Below, piece by piece: positions 8,648 to 16,633 of a DNA stretch of 64,000 nucleotides (position 1 is its first letter; each line of letters opens with the position of its first letter). This DNA is from an uncultured Bacteroidota bacterium (lineage in GTDB: Bacteria; Bacteroidota; Bacteroidia; Chitinophagales; LD1), in contig CAIOTH010000113.1 of assembly GCA_903861145.1 (NCBI GenBank), positions 20,961 through 84,960 on the forward strand, read 5' to 3'. A model generated the notes under the pieces. That model searched no databases and had not been told where the DNA came from. It saw nothing but the letters and a program-made list of their open reading frames with translations. Made by a program: the position numbers and the translations under genes.

Positions 8648-9655
8648 ATGTACAAGGCAATACAGTTCATAGGCACTCAAAGATCGGGCTCTAATTTATT
8701 ACGAGTAATGCTCGATCAGTTTCCCGAAGTATTTGGACCTCATCCCCCTCATGTACTTATCACTTTTTATCCCTTGCTTAAATATTACGGCAATCTTGAA
8801 GACACTACAAACTTCAAAAAGCTTATTGAGGATATTTGCCGACTAATTGAGGTAAACCCCGTGCCATGGGATGGCTCTCCCCTTAACCGCGAGAAGATTT
8901 TTAAGCGCTGCAGAAGGCGCACTTTGCTCGAAGTTTTCATTCAAATAAACGAGTTTGAGTGCGAGGAGAGCGGAAAGACAATATGGTGCTGCAAAAGCAT
9001 GGAGTCGCTGTATCTGCTTGATAAATTCCGCGAAGAAGGATTTGAGCCCTTATATCTGTACCTGTATCGCGATGGGCGCGATGTCGCCCTATCGTTTAAA
9101 AAAGCAATAGTTGGCGAGAAACACATTTACAACCTTGCGGTAAAGTGGAAGGCCGATCAGGATACCTGCTTAAGGGAGTTAGAAAAAATTGATGCCGGCC
9201 GGTACGTAAAAGTCAAGTACGAAGATTACATTGGCGATTCAGACATTTTTATAAAAGAGATTTGTAATCGGGTCGGCATAAAATATCAAAACGTTGCTAA
9301 CGATTTTTATAAATCTGAGGAGTCAAAACGTACCGCCGCCGGGGGAAAGATGTGGGAGAATGTTACAAAGCCGGTAATGAAAAATAACTATGGCAAGTTT
9401 TTGAAAGAGCTATCAGCAGAAGAAATATTGATTTTTGAACAGGTAGCCGGAGATACACTGGTTGAGCTTGGTTATCAATTACACGTGATAAAGCCGGGAG
9501 AAACCAGGGTTTTTACACCCGAAGAAATTGCGTCGTTCAATGCTGAAAACGATCGCTTAAAAAAACAAATCGTCCATCAATTACCACCGGAAGATATACT
9601 GAAAAGAAAATTGCAGTCGGATATTATTGCCGAAATAAAGCATTACGCACATTAA
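8648..9655 (+). CDS. PAPS-dependent sulfotransferase family protein
   Basis: A 335-residue cytosolic sulfotransferase-fold protein. The 5'-phosphosulfate-binding loop GTQRSGSNLL (residues 9-18) sits directly after the first strand, and the 3'-phosphate-binding segment LYRDGRDVALSF (139-150) supplies Arg141 and Ser149. A KYEDY segment follows, as in this family. The enzyme is expected to transfer sulfate from PAPS to a sugar or lipid hydroxyl. It stands divergent from the ASST-like gene across a 284-base gap and upstream of two glycosyltransferase-like genes, so sulfation of the locus glycan is the simplest role. The C-terminal 60 residues are charged and helix-like and of unknown purpose. Confidence 0.85.
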   Translation: MYKAIQFIGTQRSGSNLLRVMLDQFPEVFGPHPPHVLITFYPLLKYYGNLEDTTNFKKLIEDICRLIEVNPVPWDGSPLNREKIFKRCRRRTLLEVFIQINEFECEESGKTIWCCKSMESLYLLDKFREEGFEPLYLYLYRDGRDVALSFKKAIVGEKHIYNLAVKWKADQDTCLRELEKIDAGRYVKVKYEDYIGDSDIFIKEICNRVGIKYQNVANDFYKSEESKRTAAGGKMWENVTKPVMKNNYGKFLKELSAEEILIFEQVAGDTLVELGYQLHVIKPGETRVFTPEEIASFNAENDRLKKQIVHQLPPEDILKRKLQSDIIAEIKHYAH

Positions 9656-9710
9656 TTTAAGTGCCTCATTGTTGTATATTTAATGCACGTTGAATATTGA
9701 AACAGGCACC

Positions 9711-10589
9711 ATGATTACCGACGCTGATAAAAATTTCCCGGGTTCATCTTTTTCCGCAAACACAGAAGCGCACCGGCATTCGTTTTTTGCAGGTATAATT
9801 TATAATGGCAATCAGGTACAATTAACTAATACTATTAACTCAGTCTTAAGGCAAAAATCTTCAGGGTTAAATGTTGCAATTTCTATTTTTTATGGCCCGG
9901 GGCAAGTGCCACAACCAATTGCTTCCTCTGGTATAGTATGGATTCCATTCAGGCAAAAGGAAGATTTCTTTAAAACGATAGTGCATGAAATTGAGCTATG
10001 CACTGCCGATTATTGTACCATTGTTTGGAATGGTGAAGAATTGTTTGATGGTGCTTTTGACTCGGCATGTCAAATATTCAACAAATATGCAGAGGTAAAC
10101 TGGCTCACCGGTATTCAAACTTTACGCACGGAAAGTGGATTTAATATTGCCCTGGGTAGCACCGCCATACGGCGGTGGAGCTATCAACTATATGAGCGCA
10201 ATCTTTATAAAAACTCCGGAAGGTACATTGCTCCGGCATCAACCTTCTGGCGAAAGAGTATTTGGAAATCAATATCTCCGCAATTATATTTTATTAGCCA
10301 AAATGATTTTTGCGAGGATTTGTGGGTCGCCTTTTTTAAAACTCAAAAATTGTACACTTGCAAAATATACTTCTCTACTGTTGCTAATTACGATAAGCTC
10401 AACAAGCACAGCTTTAAGCAACCTAATTATTCCGAGTTAATTGAGGATAGCGTATTGAATAGGGTTAAAGAGTTCTTTTTCATAAATAATGTCCCCTATT
10501 TACGTTTGTTTTACCGAAGTGCAATTGGCTTTGCCCCGGTCATACGTTTCGACCTGAACACCCAATCCTTTTTTCTAAGCCCATATTGA
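9711..10589 (+). CDS. Divergent GT2-like glycosyltransferase
   Basis: About 292 residues from the ATG at 9711. A TTG at 9690 would add seven residues. The second half carries a pattern seen in GT2 enzymes that handle locus glycans: RRWSYQLYERNLYKNSGRYI followed by APASTFWRKSIW, closely paralleled by QQESVFWRKSLWEKAG in the next gene. The N-terminal Rossmann-like part is poorly conserved and lacks a clear DGGSTDGT motif, so it could be a degenerate or non-catalytic relative. The stop is 1 base before the next gene, so the two are almost certainly co-transcribed. Confidence 0.6.
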   Translation: MITDADKNFPGSSFSANTEAHRHSFFAGIIYNGNQVQLTNTINSVLRQKSSGLNVAISIFYGPGQVPQPIASSGIVWIPFRQKEDFFKTIVHEIELCTADYCTIVWNGEELFDGAFDSACQIFNKYAEVNWLTGIQTLRTESGFNIALGSTAIRRWSYQLYERNLYKNSGRYIAPASTFWRKSIWKSISPQLYFISQNDFCEDLWVAFFKTQKLYTCKIYFSTVANYDKLNKHSFKQPNYSELIEDSVLNRVKEFFFINNVPYLRLFYRSAIGFAPVIRFDLNTQSFFLSPY

Positions 10590-10590
10590 T

Positions 10591-11511
10591 ATGCACTATC
10601 CTAAAATAAGCATAGTAACCGTTTCCTTTAACAGCGCTCAATATATTGAGGCCGGTATTCTATCAATTTTAGAGCAAGGGTACCCCGCATTAGAGTATAT
10701 TATTGTAGATGGTGGCAGCACCGATGGAACCAGAGACATAATTGATAAATACCGCGACCGGATTGCAAAAGTTATTTACGAACCCGATAATGGCCCCGGC
10801 GAGGCATTGAATAAAGGGTTTAAAATAGCAACCGGTGAAATTATGGGATGGCTAAACAGCGATGACCGGTTACACTCAAAATCGCTATTTGCAATTGCCG
10901 AAATATTCAATAGTCTTAACGAGGTTGAATGGGTAATGGGTTTCCCTACATGGTTTAGTGCTAACGGTACCTGCATCAACGAAATATATTACAACCGTGG
11001 CAAGCCTTACTATTTTCCACAGTACATTGGCGACAACCTACACTTAAAATTTGCCCGGTGGAGCAAATGGCGATTTGCAATGGGCGATTTTAGTGCAATA
11101 CAACAAGAAAGTGTGTTTTGGCGGAAATCGTTATGGGAAAAGGCAGGCGCCCACATTAAAGAAGAATTCATCGCCTTTGACCTTGAACTATGGACTCGCT
11201 TTTTTGAGTTCAGCCAGCTTTACACTGCCCAGGTATTGGTTGGTGGCTTTAGGGTACATGGAAATCAGATAAGCTTTAACCAGCAGCAGCGTTATAAACT
11301 GGAGTCGAAAAGGTTTATTGATATTTTTCGCAAAAGGCTTTTTGCCCAAAACTTTGGATACACCCTGCGCACTTTACTTGCCCGTGCTACCAAGCCTTTT
11401 TATTACTACGAAATACCGGTATTGAAAAAAATATATCCCTATCTCTTAAATCTTCCTCCACATATTGTTTATGACTTTTTTAATCATCGGTTCGAAATTG
11501 CGGACAAGTAG
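10591..11511 (+). CDS. Family 2 glycosyltransferase
   Basis: A 306-residue GT-A enzyme. Visible motifs are SIVTVSFNS at the N-terminus, VDGGSTDGT (residues 39-47) for nucleotide binding, and GWLNSDD (86-92), the metal-binding DxD-type site. The acceptor-side QQESVFWRKSLWEKAG segment is typical of WcaA-like GT2 members. It transfers a sugar from a nucleotide donor to a growing glycan on the cytoplasmic face. It is directly downstream of the divergent GT2-like gene and convergent with the glycosyltransferase at 11529-12437. Linkage and donor are unknown. Confidence 0.9.
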   Translation: MHYPKISIVTVSFNSAQYIEAGILSILEQGYPALEYIIVDGGSTDGTRDIIDKYRDRIAKVIYEPDNGPGEALNKGFKIATGEIMGWLNSDDRLHSKSLFAIAEIFNSLNEVEWVMGFPTWFSANGTCINEIYYNRGKPYYFPQYIGDNLHLKFARWSKWRFAMGDFSAIQQESVFWRKSLWEKAGAHIKEEFIAFDLELWTRFFEFSQLYTAQVLVGGFRVHGNQISFNQQQRYKLESKRFIDIFRKRLFAQNFGYTLRTLLARATKPFYYYEIPVLKKIYPYLLNLPPHIVYDFFNHRFEIADK

Positions 11512-11528
11512 CACCGCACTTTAAGCTT

Positions 11529-12437
11529 CTAAATTTCAAGCCAGGTAAGCATTTTCCATATACTTAGTTTTAATCTATCGGTTAAGCGTGGTTCAAAATA
11601 AAACTCTCTCTTTTCTAAATTATCCCGGTAATGCTTCAGGGTTTCTATATAAGCCCTATAATGATTGAACAGGATAAAATCCGAACCCGAAACAATTTCG
11701 CGGATGGTGTTTTCATTAAAGTGTATAAATACGATTTCGTATTTGCCTTCTATCAATAGTCTATGGTTCACTATTTCCCTGGGGCATATTTCCGTATTCC
11801 AACCGGCCACGTTACATCCTTTATGCCTTATGATTAATGCAGACTCCTCAATTATCGGTATAATATCCAGGTATTTCTGATCATCAAATAGCCCTCTGAA
11901 CGAGTTCTTTTCGCACCGGTATAAACAACAATCGGCCCACCATCGCAGCGTGGTTACCGCTCCTTTATTGGCACCCACAAAACCTGCATTATAAAGCCCG
12001 ATTCTGAAATTCGCCTCTAGCCAGTTCTGGTTCTTATTCGGGTCGTTTTTATAAAAGTGAGGCGTAAGGATGAACCGGTGTTTATTCAATAGCTCAAACA
12101 AAAACCCATAGTCCGAAAAAAAGAAAAGGTCATTATCCAGGTAAATGAGTTGTTCTGTTTCCGGTTGTAAAAGTAAATGCTTCATCAACACCGGTTTCAA
12201 GCTCCATCTCAGCTTATCCTTGTTTGTGCGGTATTTGGTTATAATTTGCGCAGCGGTATGTTGGTTATTAATGTCCGATAGCTTCAAAAAGTTGCAGTTC
12301 TCAAGCTCAAAACTACTATCATCATCAATCACAAGCACATTCAGTACAAACTGGTGGCCTTGGTTTTTAAGCGATTTTGAAAGCGCCGAAACCTTATACA
12401 AATGGCTAACGGTAGTAATAGTGCAGAATTGATACAT
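11529..12437 (-). CDS. Glycosyltransferase with DxD motif (GT8-like)
   Basis: A 302-residue protein in a GT-A-like family found in Bacteroidota glycan loci. It has an N-terminal TITTVSHLYKVSAL segment, a RWSLKPVLM-HLL block and LIYLDNDLFFF with the DND metal motif (101-103). The C-terminal half is paralogous to the truncated gene at the left edge of the window (roughly 45 percent identical by eye). It is convergent with the GT2 gene and separated from the antiporter gene upstream of it by 5 bases, so it may be read through from that gene. The sugar specificity cannot be inferred. Confidence 0.75.
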   Translation of the reverse strand: MYQFCTITTVSHLYKVSALSKSLKNQGHQFVLNVLVIDDDSSFELENCNFLKLSDINNQHTAAQIITKYRTNKDKLRWSLKPVLMKHLLLQPETEQLIYLDNDLFFFSDYGFLFELLNKHRFILTPHFYKNDPNKNQNWLEANFRIGLYNAGFVGANKGAVTTLRWWADCCLYRCEKNSFRGLFDDQKYLDIIPIIEESALIIRHKGCNVAGWNTEICPREIVNHRLLIEGKYEIVFIHFNENTIREIVSGSDFILFNHYRAYIETLKHYRDNLEKREFYFEPRLTDRLKLSIWKMLTWLEI

Positions 12438-12442
12438 TTCTT

Positions 12443-13861
12443 TTAGGCTGCCTGATTATGTAATCCGGCTGGTTGCTTATTCAGAGTCAAATTTAACAGC
12501 GGCCCGGTCATAAACGTAGTGATAATTGCCATCAGTACCAGCAGCGTAAAAATGGGGCCCGAAATTACACCCATATCATAGCCTATGTTAAGTGCTATTA
12601 ACTCCATCAATCCCCTGGTATTCATTAAAATTCCCAGCGTAAAAGCATCGCGCCAACTAATCTTGCTAAACCTTGCTGCCAATATTACGCCCACAAGTTT
12701 ACCGGCAACGGCAACAAATAACACCAGCCCGAAAATGCACCATAAGTATGGACTGTTTAATAGGCCAAATTGCGTTCGCAATCCCGTGAGGGCAAAAAAA
12801 ATGGGCAATAATATAACCGAGGTAAAGTCCTCCAGTTTCACTTTTATAAGTGGGCCCGACTTAACCTTTTCAGGCATTATCAGGCCTGCAATAAATGCCC
12901 CAAAAACTGCATGCACACCTAAAATGTCGGTAGCTATAGATGATAACAACAGAAGTGCAATAATAAATGTTATTCCAAAAATATCCGACCGGTTTGAGCT
13001 AAATAAATAACCTTGATATTTTTGCAACAATGGCCTTACTATTAAAAGCATAACCCCAAGAAACAAAACAACCATTAACAACGAAACGACGGATGTAGCA
13101 ATAGACGTTGATTTTGCTACAGCTATCACAAGCGCTAAAACTGACCACGCCGTTACATCTTCAATTGCGGCGCTTGATAAGCTAACAATGCCTACCATCG
13201 TTCCCGATAGCTTCTTTTCCTTAACAATCCGCGCCAATACCGGAAAAGCAGTTATGCTCATGGCAACACCTATAAATAATGCAAATGGCAAAAAACGAAC
13301 CCCGGCAGGGCTAAATTCTTTATAAAGAAACAGGCTTAAACATATGCCAAAGAAGAATGGAAATACAATACCCGATTGCCCAATTAAAAAAGCCTCCGAC
13401 GCCTTGGCTTTCAATTTGCTAAAGTCAATTTCCATACCAACAATAAACATGTAAACTATAAGGCCTAGCTGGCTTAGCGATTGCAAACGGCCAAGAGACT
13501 CGACCGGGAAAAGAAAGTGGCTCGCCGTTGGGGCCAATGCGCCCAATAATGAAGGTCCCAGCAAAATGCCGCCAATAATTTCTCCCATAACCGCGGGCTG
13601 TCCTATAAAGCCAAAACCGAAAGCAGTTAATCTCGACACTAGCAGGATAACAACAATTTGTAAGATAAGGATACTGGTAGGTTGCTTTAAGTTTTGTAAT
13701 CCCTGGCTCCATAAAGATGCCATGAAGGTTTGATTGGCAAAATAGGTTATAGGTAATGGCGAATGCATCTGGACATCAAACACCTGGTTAAAATAAAGGG
13801 CCAACCCAATCATCGTTGCAACAATCGTCATCAAAAAAAAATAGAAAACAAAGCTCTTCAT
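12443..13861 (-). CDS. CPA2-family cation/proton antiporter
   Basis: About 472 residues with 12-13 hydrophobic segments, no C-terminal TrkA domain. Conserved CPA2 blocks are present: GQPAVMGEIIGGILLGPSLLG near residues 85-105, SITAFPVLARI, SSAAIEDVTAW with the acidic ED pair in the ion site, and FGAFIAGLIMP. It should exchange Na+ or K+ for H+ across the inner membrane. ATG at 13861 is chosen over a TTG six codons upstream. The following gene toward the left is a glycosyltransferase only 5 bases away. A strong terminator hairpin lies upstream of the start, closing off the preceding lipoprotein gene. Confidence 0.88.
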   Translation of the reverse strand: MKSFVFYFFLMTIVATMIGLALYFNQVFDVQMHSPLPITYFANQTFMASLWSQGLQNLKQPTSILILQIVVILLVSRLTAFGFGFIGQPAVMGEIIGGILLGPSLLGALAPTASHFLFPVESLGRLQSLSQLGLIVYMFIVGMEIDFSKLKAKASEAFLIGQSGIVFPFFFGICLSLFLYKEFSPAGVRFLPFALFIGVAMSITAFPVLARIVKEKKLSGTMVGIVSLSSAAIEDVTAWSVLALVIAVAKSTSIATSVVSLLMVVLFLGVMLLIVRPLLQKYQGYLFSSNRSDIFGITFIIALLLLSSIATDILGVHAVFGAFIAGLIMPEKVKSGPLIKVKLEDFTSVILLPIFFALTGLRTQFGLLNSPYLWCIFGLVLFVAVAGKLVGVILAARFSKISWRDAFTLGILMNTRGLMELIALNIGYDMGVISGPIFTLLVLMAIITTFMTGPLLNLTLNKQPAGLHNQAA

Positions 13862-13949
13862 ACTTTCATATTGGTTCAAAGCAAAAATATCATTTCTTGC
13901 TCATTGGTACCGGTTTTGCTCATCGAAAAGTCCTTGTTCGGATAGCACA

Positions 13950-13999
13950 AAAAACACAAAAGCCCGCAGAGAGCTTTCTCTGCGGGCTTTTGTGTTTTT
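13950..13999 (-). terminator. Strong rho-independent terminator after the lipoprotein gene
   Basis: A perfect 23-base inverted repeat (arms 13950-13972 and 13977-13999) with a four-base loop. The GC-rich core is GCCCGCAGAGA pairing with TCTCTGCGGGC, flanked by A-rich and T-rich ends, so it can act on either strand. It sits 8 bases beyond the stop of the minus-strand lipoprotein gene and insulates the antiporter gene. Confidence 0.9.
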
Positions 14000-14007
14000 G
14001 ATTGTTC

Positions 14008-14877
14008 TTATTGATTTTGTATTGAAGTAACCCCATTATGCGTTACTGCCATTTGGCCGCTACAACCACCGGGGGTGCCGTAATCTGTTAGCTTAACATG
14101 GTTAGTGCCATTTACGCTTGAATACTTGGTGCCCTGAATATAGTAGTTGCAGCCGGTGGTTCTTGCATTTTTAATAAGTGGTGAAGTGATAGAATCGATA
14201 GCATAATTTCCTTCTGCAGACCCATACATGCTACCGGTAATTTTAAACTGAAGGTTTGAAAGAGGTGAAGAGCTCTCGCCTGCCACCCATTCATACTGGT
14301 AATTCACATTAACGGTATCAAGAAACGAACCGGTCATACCAACATAACCACCGGTTTCAGCAATAACCAGGTTACCGTTCGAGTTAGTGCCCGTATTGGT
14401 ATAGCTGATGCTACCATTAAGCCCCGTTACCTGGAAACCCGAAATGGTATAATTCTGTAGTGTTAATGAGTAAACATCATTTACCGTACGTATATCCTGG
14501 TTGTCATACGAAATTGTCGCAACACCTGATCTTGTTCTGCCATCACTTCCTACACAGCCCGCACCGTAATCATATCTTACAGTATGTGGTTTGCTAATGG
14601 TATCTATTGCAACAATAACACCACCGGTGGTATCGGACAAATTAAAGTTCTGGCCCATTCCTTTCGAGTTTTTTGAACCCGAAGAGGCAAAAATCATATT
14701 ATTAACCTCATTCATAATTGCCTCCGATGATGCCATTGGGTCGTTAGCCGATGCTAAACCGGTTGAGGTTTTAGGCTTTATTACTTCTTTCTGGCAAGAG
14801 TTTAGAGTAACTGCTGTTATTACAGACATTGCAAATATTATAAGCAGGGTAACTTTTGTAAGCGATTTGGTTTTCAT
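14008..14877 (-). CDS. Predicted lipoprotein of unknown function
   Basis: 289 residues with a signal sequence and a lipobox ending at Cys28 (TLNSC). The mature part is Ser/Thr/Gly-rich and beta-strand-like, with short repeats such as SGVATISYDNQDI, NGSISYTNTGT and SGQMAVTHNGVTS. A TVRYDYGAGCVGSDGRTRSG segment is the best-defined motif. It is probably anchored in the outer or inner membrane. No catalytic pattern was recognised. It is a single-gene unit, with 229 bases upstream and a strong terminator downstream. Confidence 0.75.
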   Translation of the reverse strand: MKTKSLTKVTLLIIFAMSVITAVTLNSCQKEVIKPKTSTGLASANDPMASSEAIMNEVNNMIFASSGSKNSKGMGQNFNLSDTTGGVIVAIDTISKPHTVRYDYGAGCVGSDGRTRSGVATISYDNQDIRTVNDVYSLTLQNYTISGFQVTGLNGSISYTNTGTNSNGNLVIAETGGYVGMTGSFLDTVNVNYQYEWVAGESSSPLSNLQFKITGSMYGSAEGNYAIDSITSPLIKNARTTGCNYYIQGTKYSSVNGTNHVKLTDYGTPGGCSGQMAVTHNGVTSIQNQ

Positions 14878-15106
14878 TTGGATTTCTTTAGTTTCTACAT
14901 CACCTTACGCACCCATTATTAAAATGTTGCGGTTCCATTGCCAATGACCCAACATATCGCGCTTTGTTCTGTAAAAGCGCTCCCAAAAAGATAAATATAC
15001 GGCTTGCAAATACCTGAAAATGAGGCTCTTTAAGGGTATTTATTCTCCATATAAAAATACCACAAGGCGTAGGTTGTTCTTCACCAATAAACGAAGTATA
15101 GCTATT

Positions 15107-16546
15107 CTACTGCTCTTTATATATCCTAAATTGGTGTAGCCCGGCATTCACCTGTTGGTATTTGTCAGTAACCATATTTCCGGGGTAAGTAATCAAATAC
15201 TTACACGTATCCTGCTCACTAAACGAGATTGAATTATACCGCATCATATAGCATCTAAAGCTCCAGTTGCGCCACATTATATCCGGTGTAACACTTACAA
15301 AAGCGTTTTCAGGCACTATCTTTCTTATGGCATAAACATCCTGCAACATCTCTATATCGCGTTTAGCTTTTCCTGCCTGCATTGTTGTATAGCCTACACC
15401 ACTCAATAATGCAACAAGCGCAAACATGGCGAAAGCATTTTTCCATTTCACTTGTTCGTTTAACCTCTCTATTGCAACATTTAATCCGTCAACAACCGAC
15501 ATGGCCCAGCCTATTGCAAAAAATGGCAGTCCTGGTATAAAATAGAAGTTACGTTGCACAAGGGTTAGCATCAAGGGCAGCGAAGCTGTAAATCCTAAAA
15601 GCAGAAACAACAACACGTAATCCTTCCTAATTTCATTTTTAATTGCTTTTAATCTGAGCGCAATAAGCGCCAGCACCGTAATAATTAGCGTAGGTATTTG
15701 CTCTGTAAAAAGCCCTTCAAGAATATAAAAGTGACTCTGCGCTACCGGATCTGCCGATATGCGGTGCAGCATTCTGTCAAAAAACCAGGTGTGCAGAGCA
15801 CCGTAGGCGGTTTGGTTCTGCAAAATCAAAAACAGTATCGCCGCTATTAAAGCAACAGCGGCAATACTAGTAATAACAACATATTTGAATTCAACCTTTC
15901 TAACCGAAAGCCAATAAACAAAAAAGAACCCCAACGGAAACAGCCCGGGCACACCCTTCGATAGCACCGCAAATAGTACACATGCGCAACCAAGGTAAAA
16001 ATGTATCGAACGCAAAGCATTGCGACCACTAACGGCTAACAAAAACAAGTAAACCGCAGCAGTAGTAAAAACGCCCATCGTGTTTTCCTGTATGTCGTTG
16101 GTATACGCCCAAAAAACAATAGGCATAATTACCCACAGCAATATTGGCAACCACCATAGCTGGCGCGCGGTTTGTCCTTCAAAAATTTTGCGCCACATAA
16201 GCGCTATAAACAAAGCCGTTAGCAGAAAAGTAAAAAGGCAAAATATCCGTTCAGGATAAATATTGTTTAAGCCGAACACCCTAAAAAATAAAGCCTGTAT
16301 AAAAAACACCAATGGCGGATGCTCATGAAACGTATTTAAACCCGCTACCGAGTTTTGTGCCAACACCGGGTTCCAGAAAGAACCAACACCCCGCGCAAGG
16401 TTGCGTGCCACCGCTGCATACTGAATGCCATCAATAAACATTCCATCCTCAAACAAAGGCAGGCACAGTAACCACACTACCGCAGCAGCAGTTATAATTA
16501 TAAATGGCGATTGTCGCCCGGTAAATAGCCGCCTGATTCTATCCAT
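15107..16546 (-). CDS. Membrane glycosyltransferase, GT39/PMT (ArnT-like) family
   Basis: A 479-residue polytopic protein with about 10-12 hydrophobic segments. The first periplasmic loop has the family layout: an acidic FEDGMFIDGIQYAAVARNL region (Glu/Asp after the first membrane helix), then NTFHEHPPLVFF. These enzymes transfer a sugar from a polyprenyl-phosphate donor to a protein or lipid acceptor on the periplasmic side. The C-terminal 90 residues are a soluble domain. Which acceptor is used is unknown. The gene is codirectional with the transglycosylase upstream of it, separated by 87 bases. Confidence 0.8.
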   Translation of the reverse strand: MDRIRRLFTGRQSPFIIITAAAVVWLLCLPLFEDGMFIDGIQYAAVARNLARGVGSFWNPVLAQNSVAGLNTFHEHPPLVFFIQALFFRVFGLNNIYPERIFCLFTFLLTALFIALMWRKIFEGQTARQLWWLPILLWVIMPIVFWAYTNDIQENTMGVFTTAAVYLFLLAVSGRNALRSIHFYLGCACVLFAVLSKGVPGLFPLGFFFVYWLSVRKVEFKYVVITSIAAVALIAAILFLILQNQTAYGALHTWFFDRMLHRISADPVAQSHFYILEGLFTEQIPTLIITVLALIALRLKAIKNEIRKDYVLLFLLLGFTASLPLMLTLVQRNFYFIPGLPFFAIGWAMSVVDGLNVAIERLNEQVKWKNAFAMFALVALLSGVGYTTMQAGKAKRDIEMLQDVYAIRKIVPENAFVSVTPDIMWRNWSFRCYMMRYNSISFSEQDTCKYLITYPGNMVTDKYQQVNAGLHQFRIYKEQ

Positions 16547-16633
16547 TCAATCTTATAACACCAAAGTTATATCATTTCGCTATTACCTCTCCAATTACTC
16601 GTACAGGCCCGAAATCAAAGCGGATAACTTCTT

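Noticed and set aside
8419..8676. An 85-codon minus-strand frame between the two sulfotransferase genes
   Set aside because: It overlaps the start of the sulfotransferase gene, has no recognised motif and occupies the divergent promoter region.
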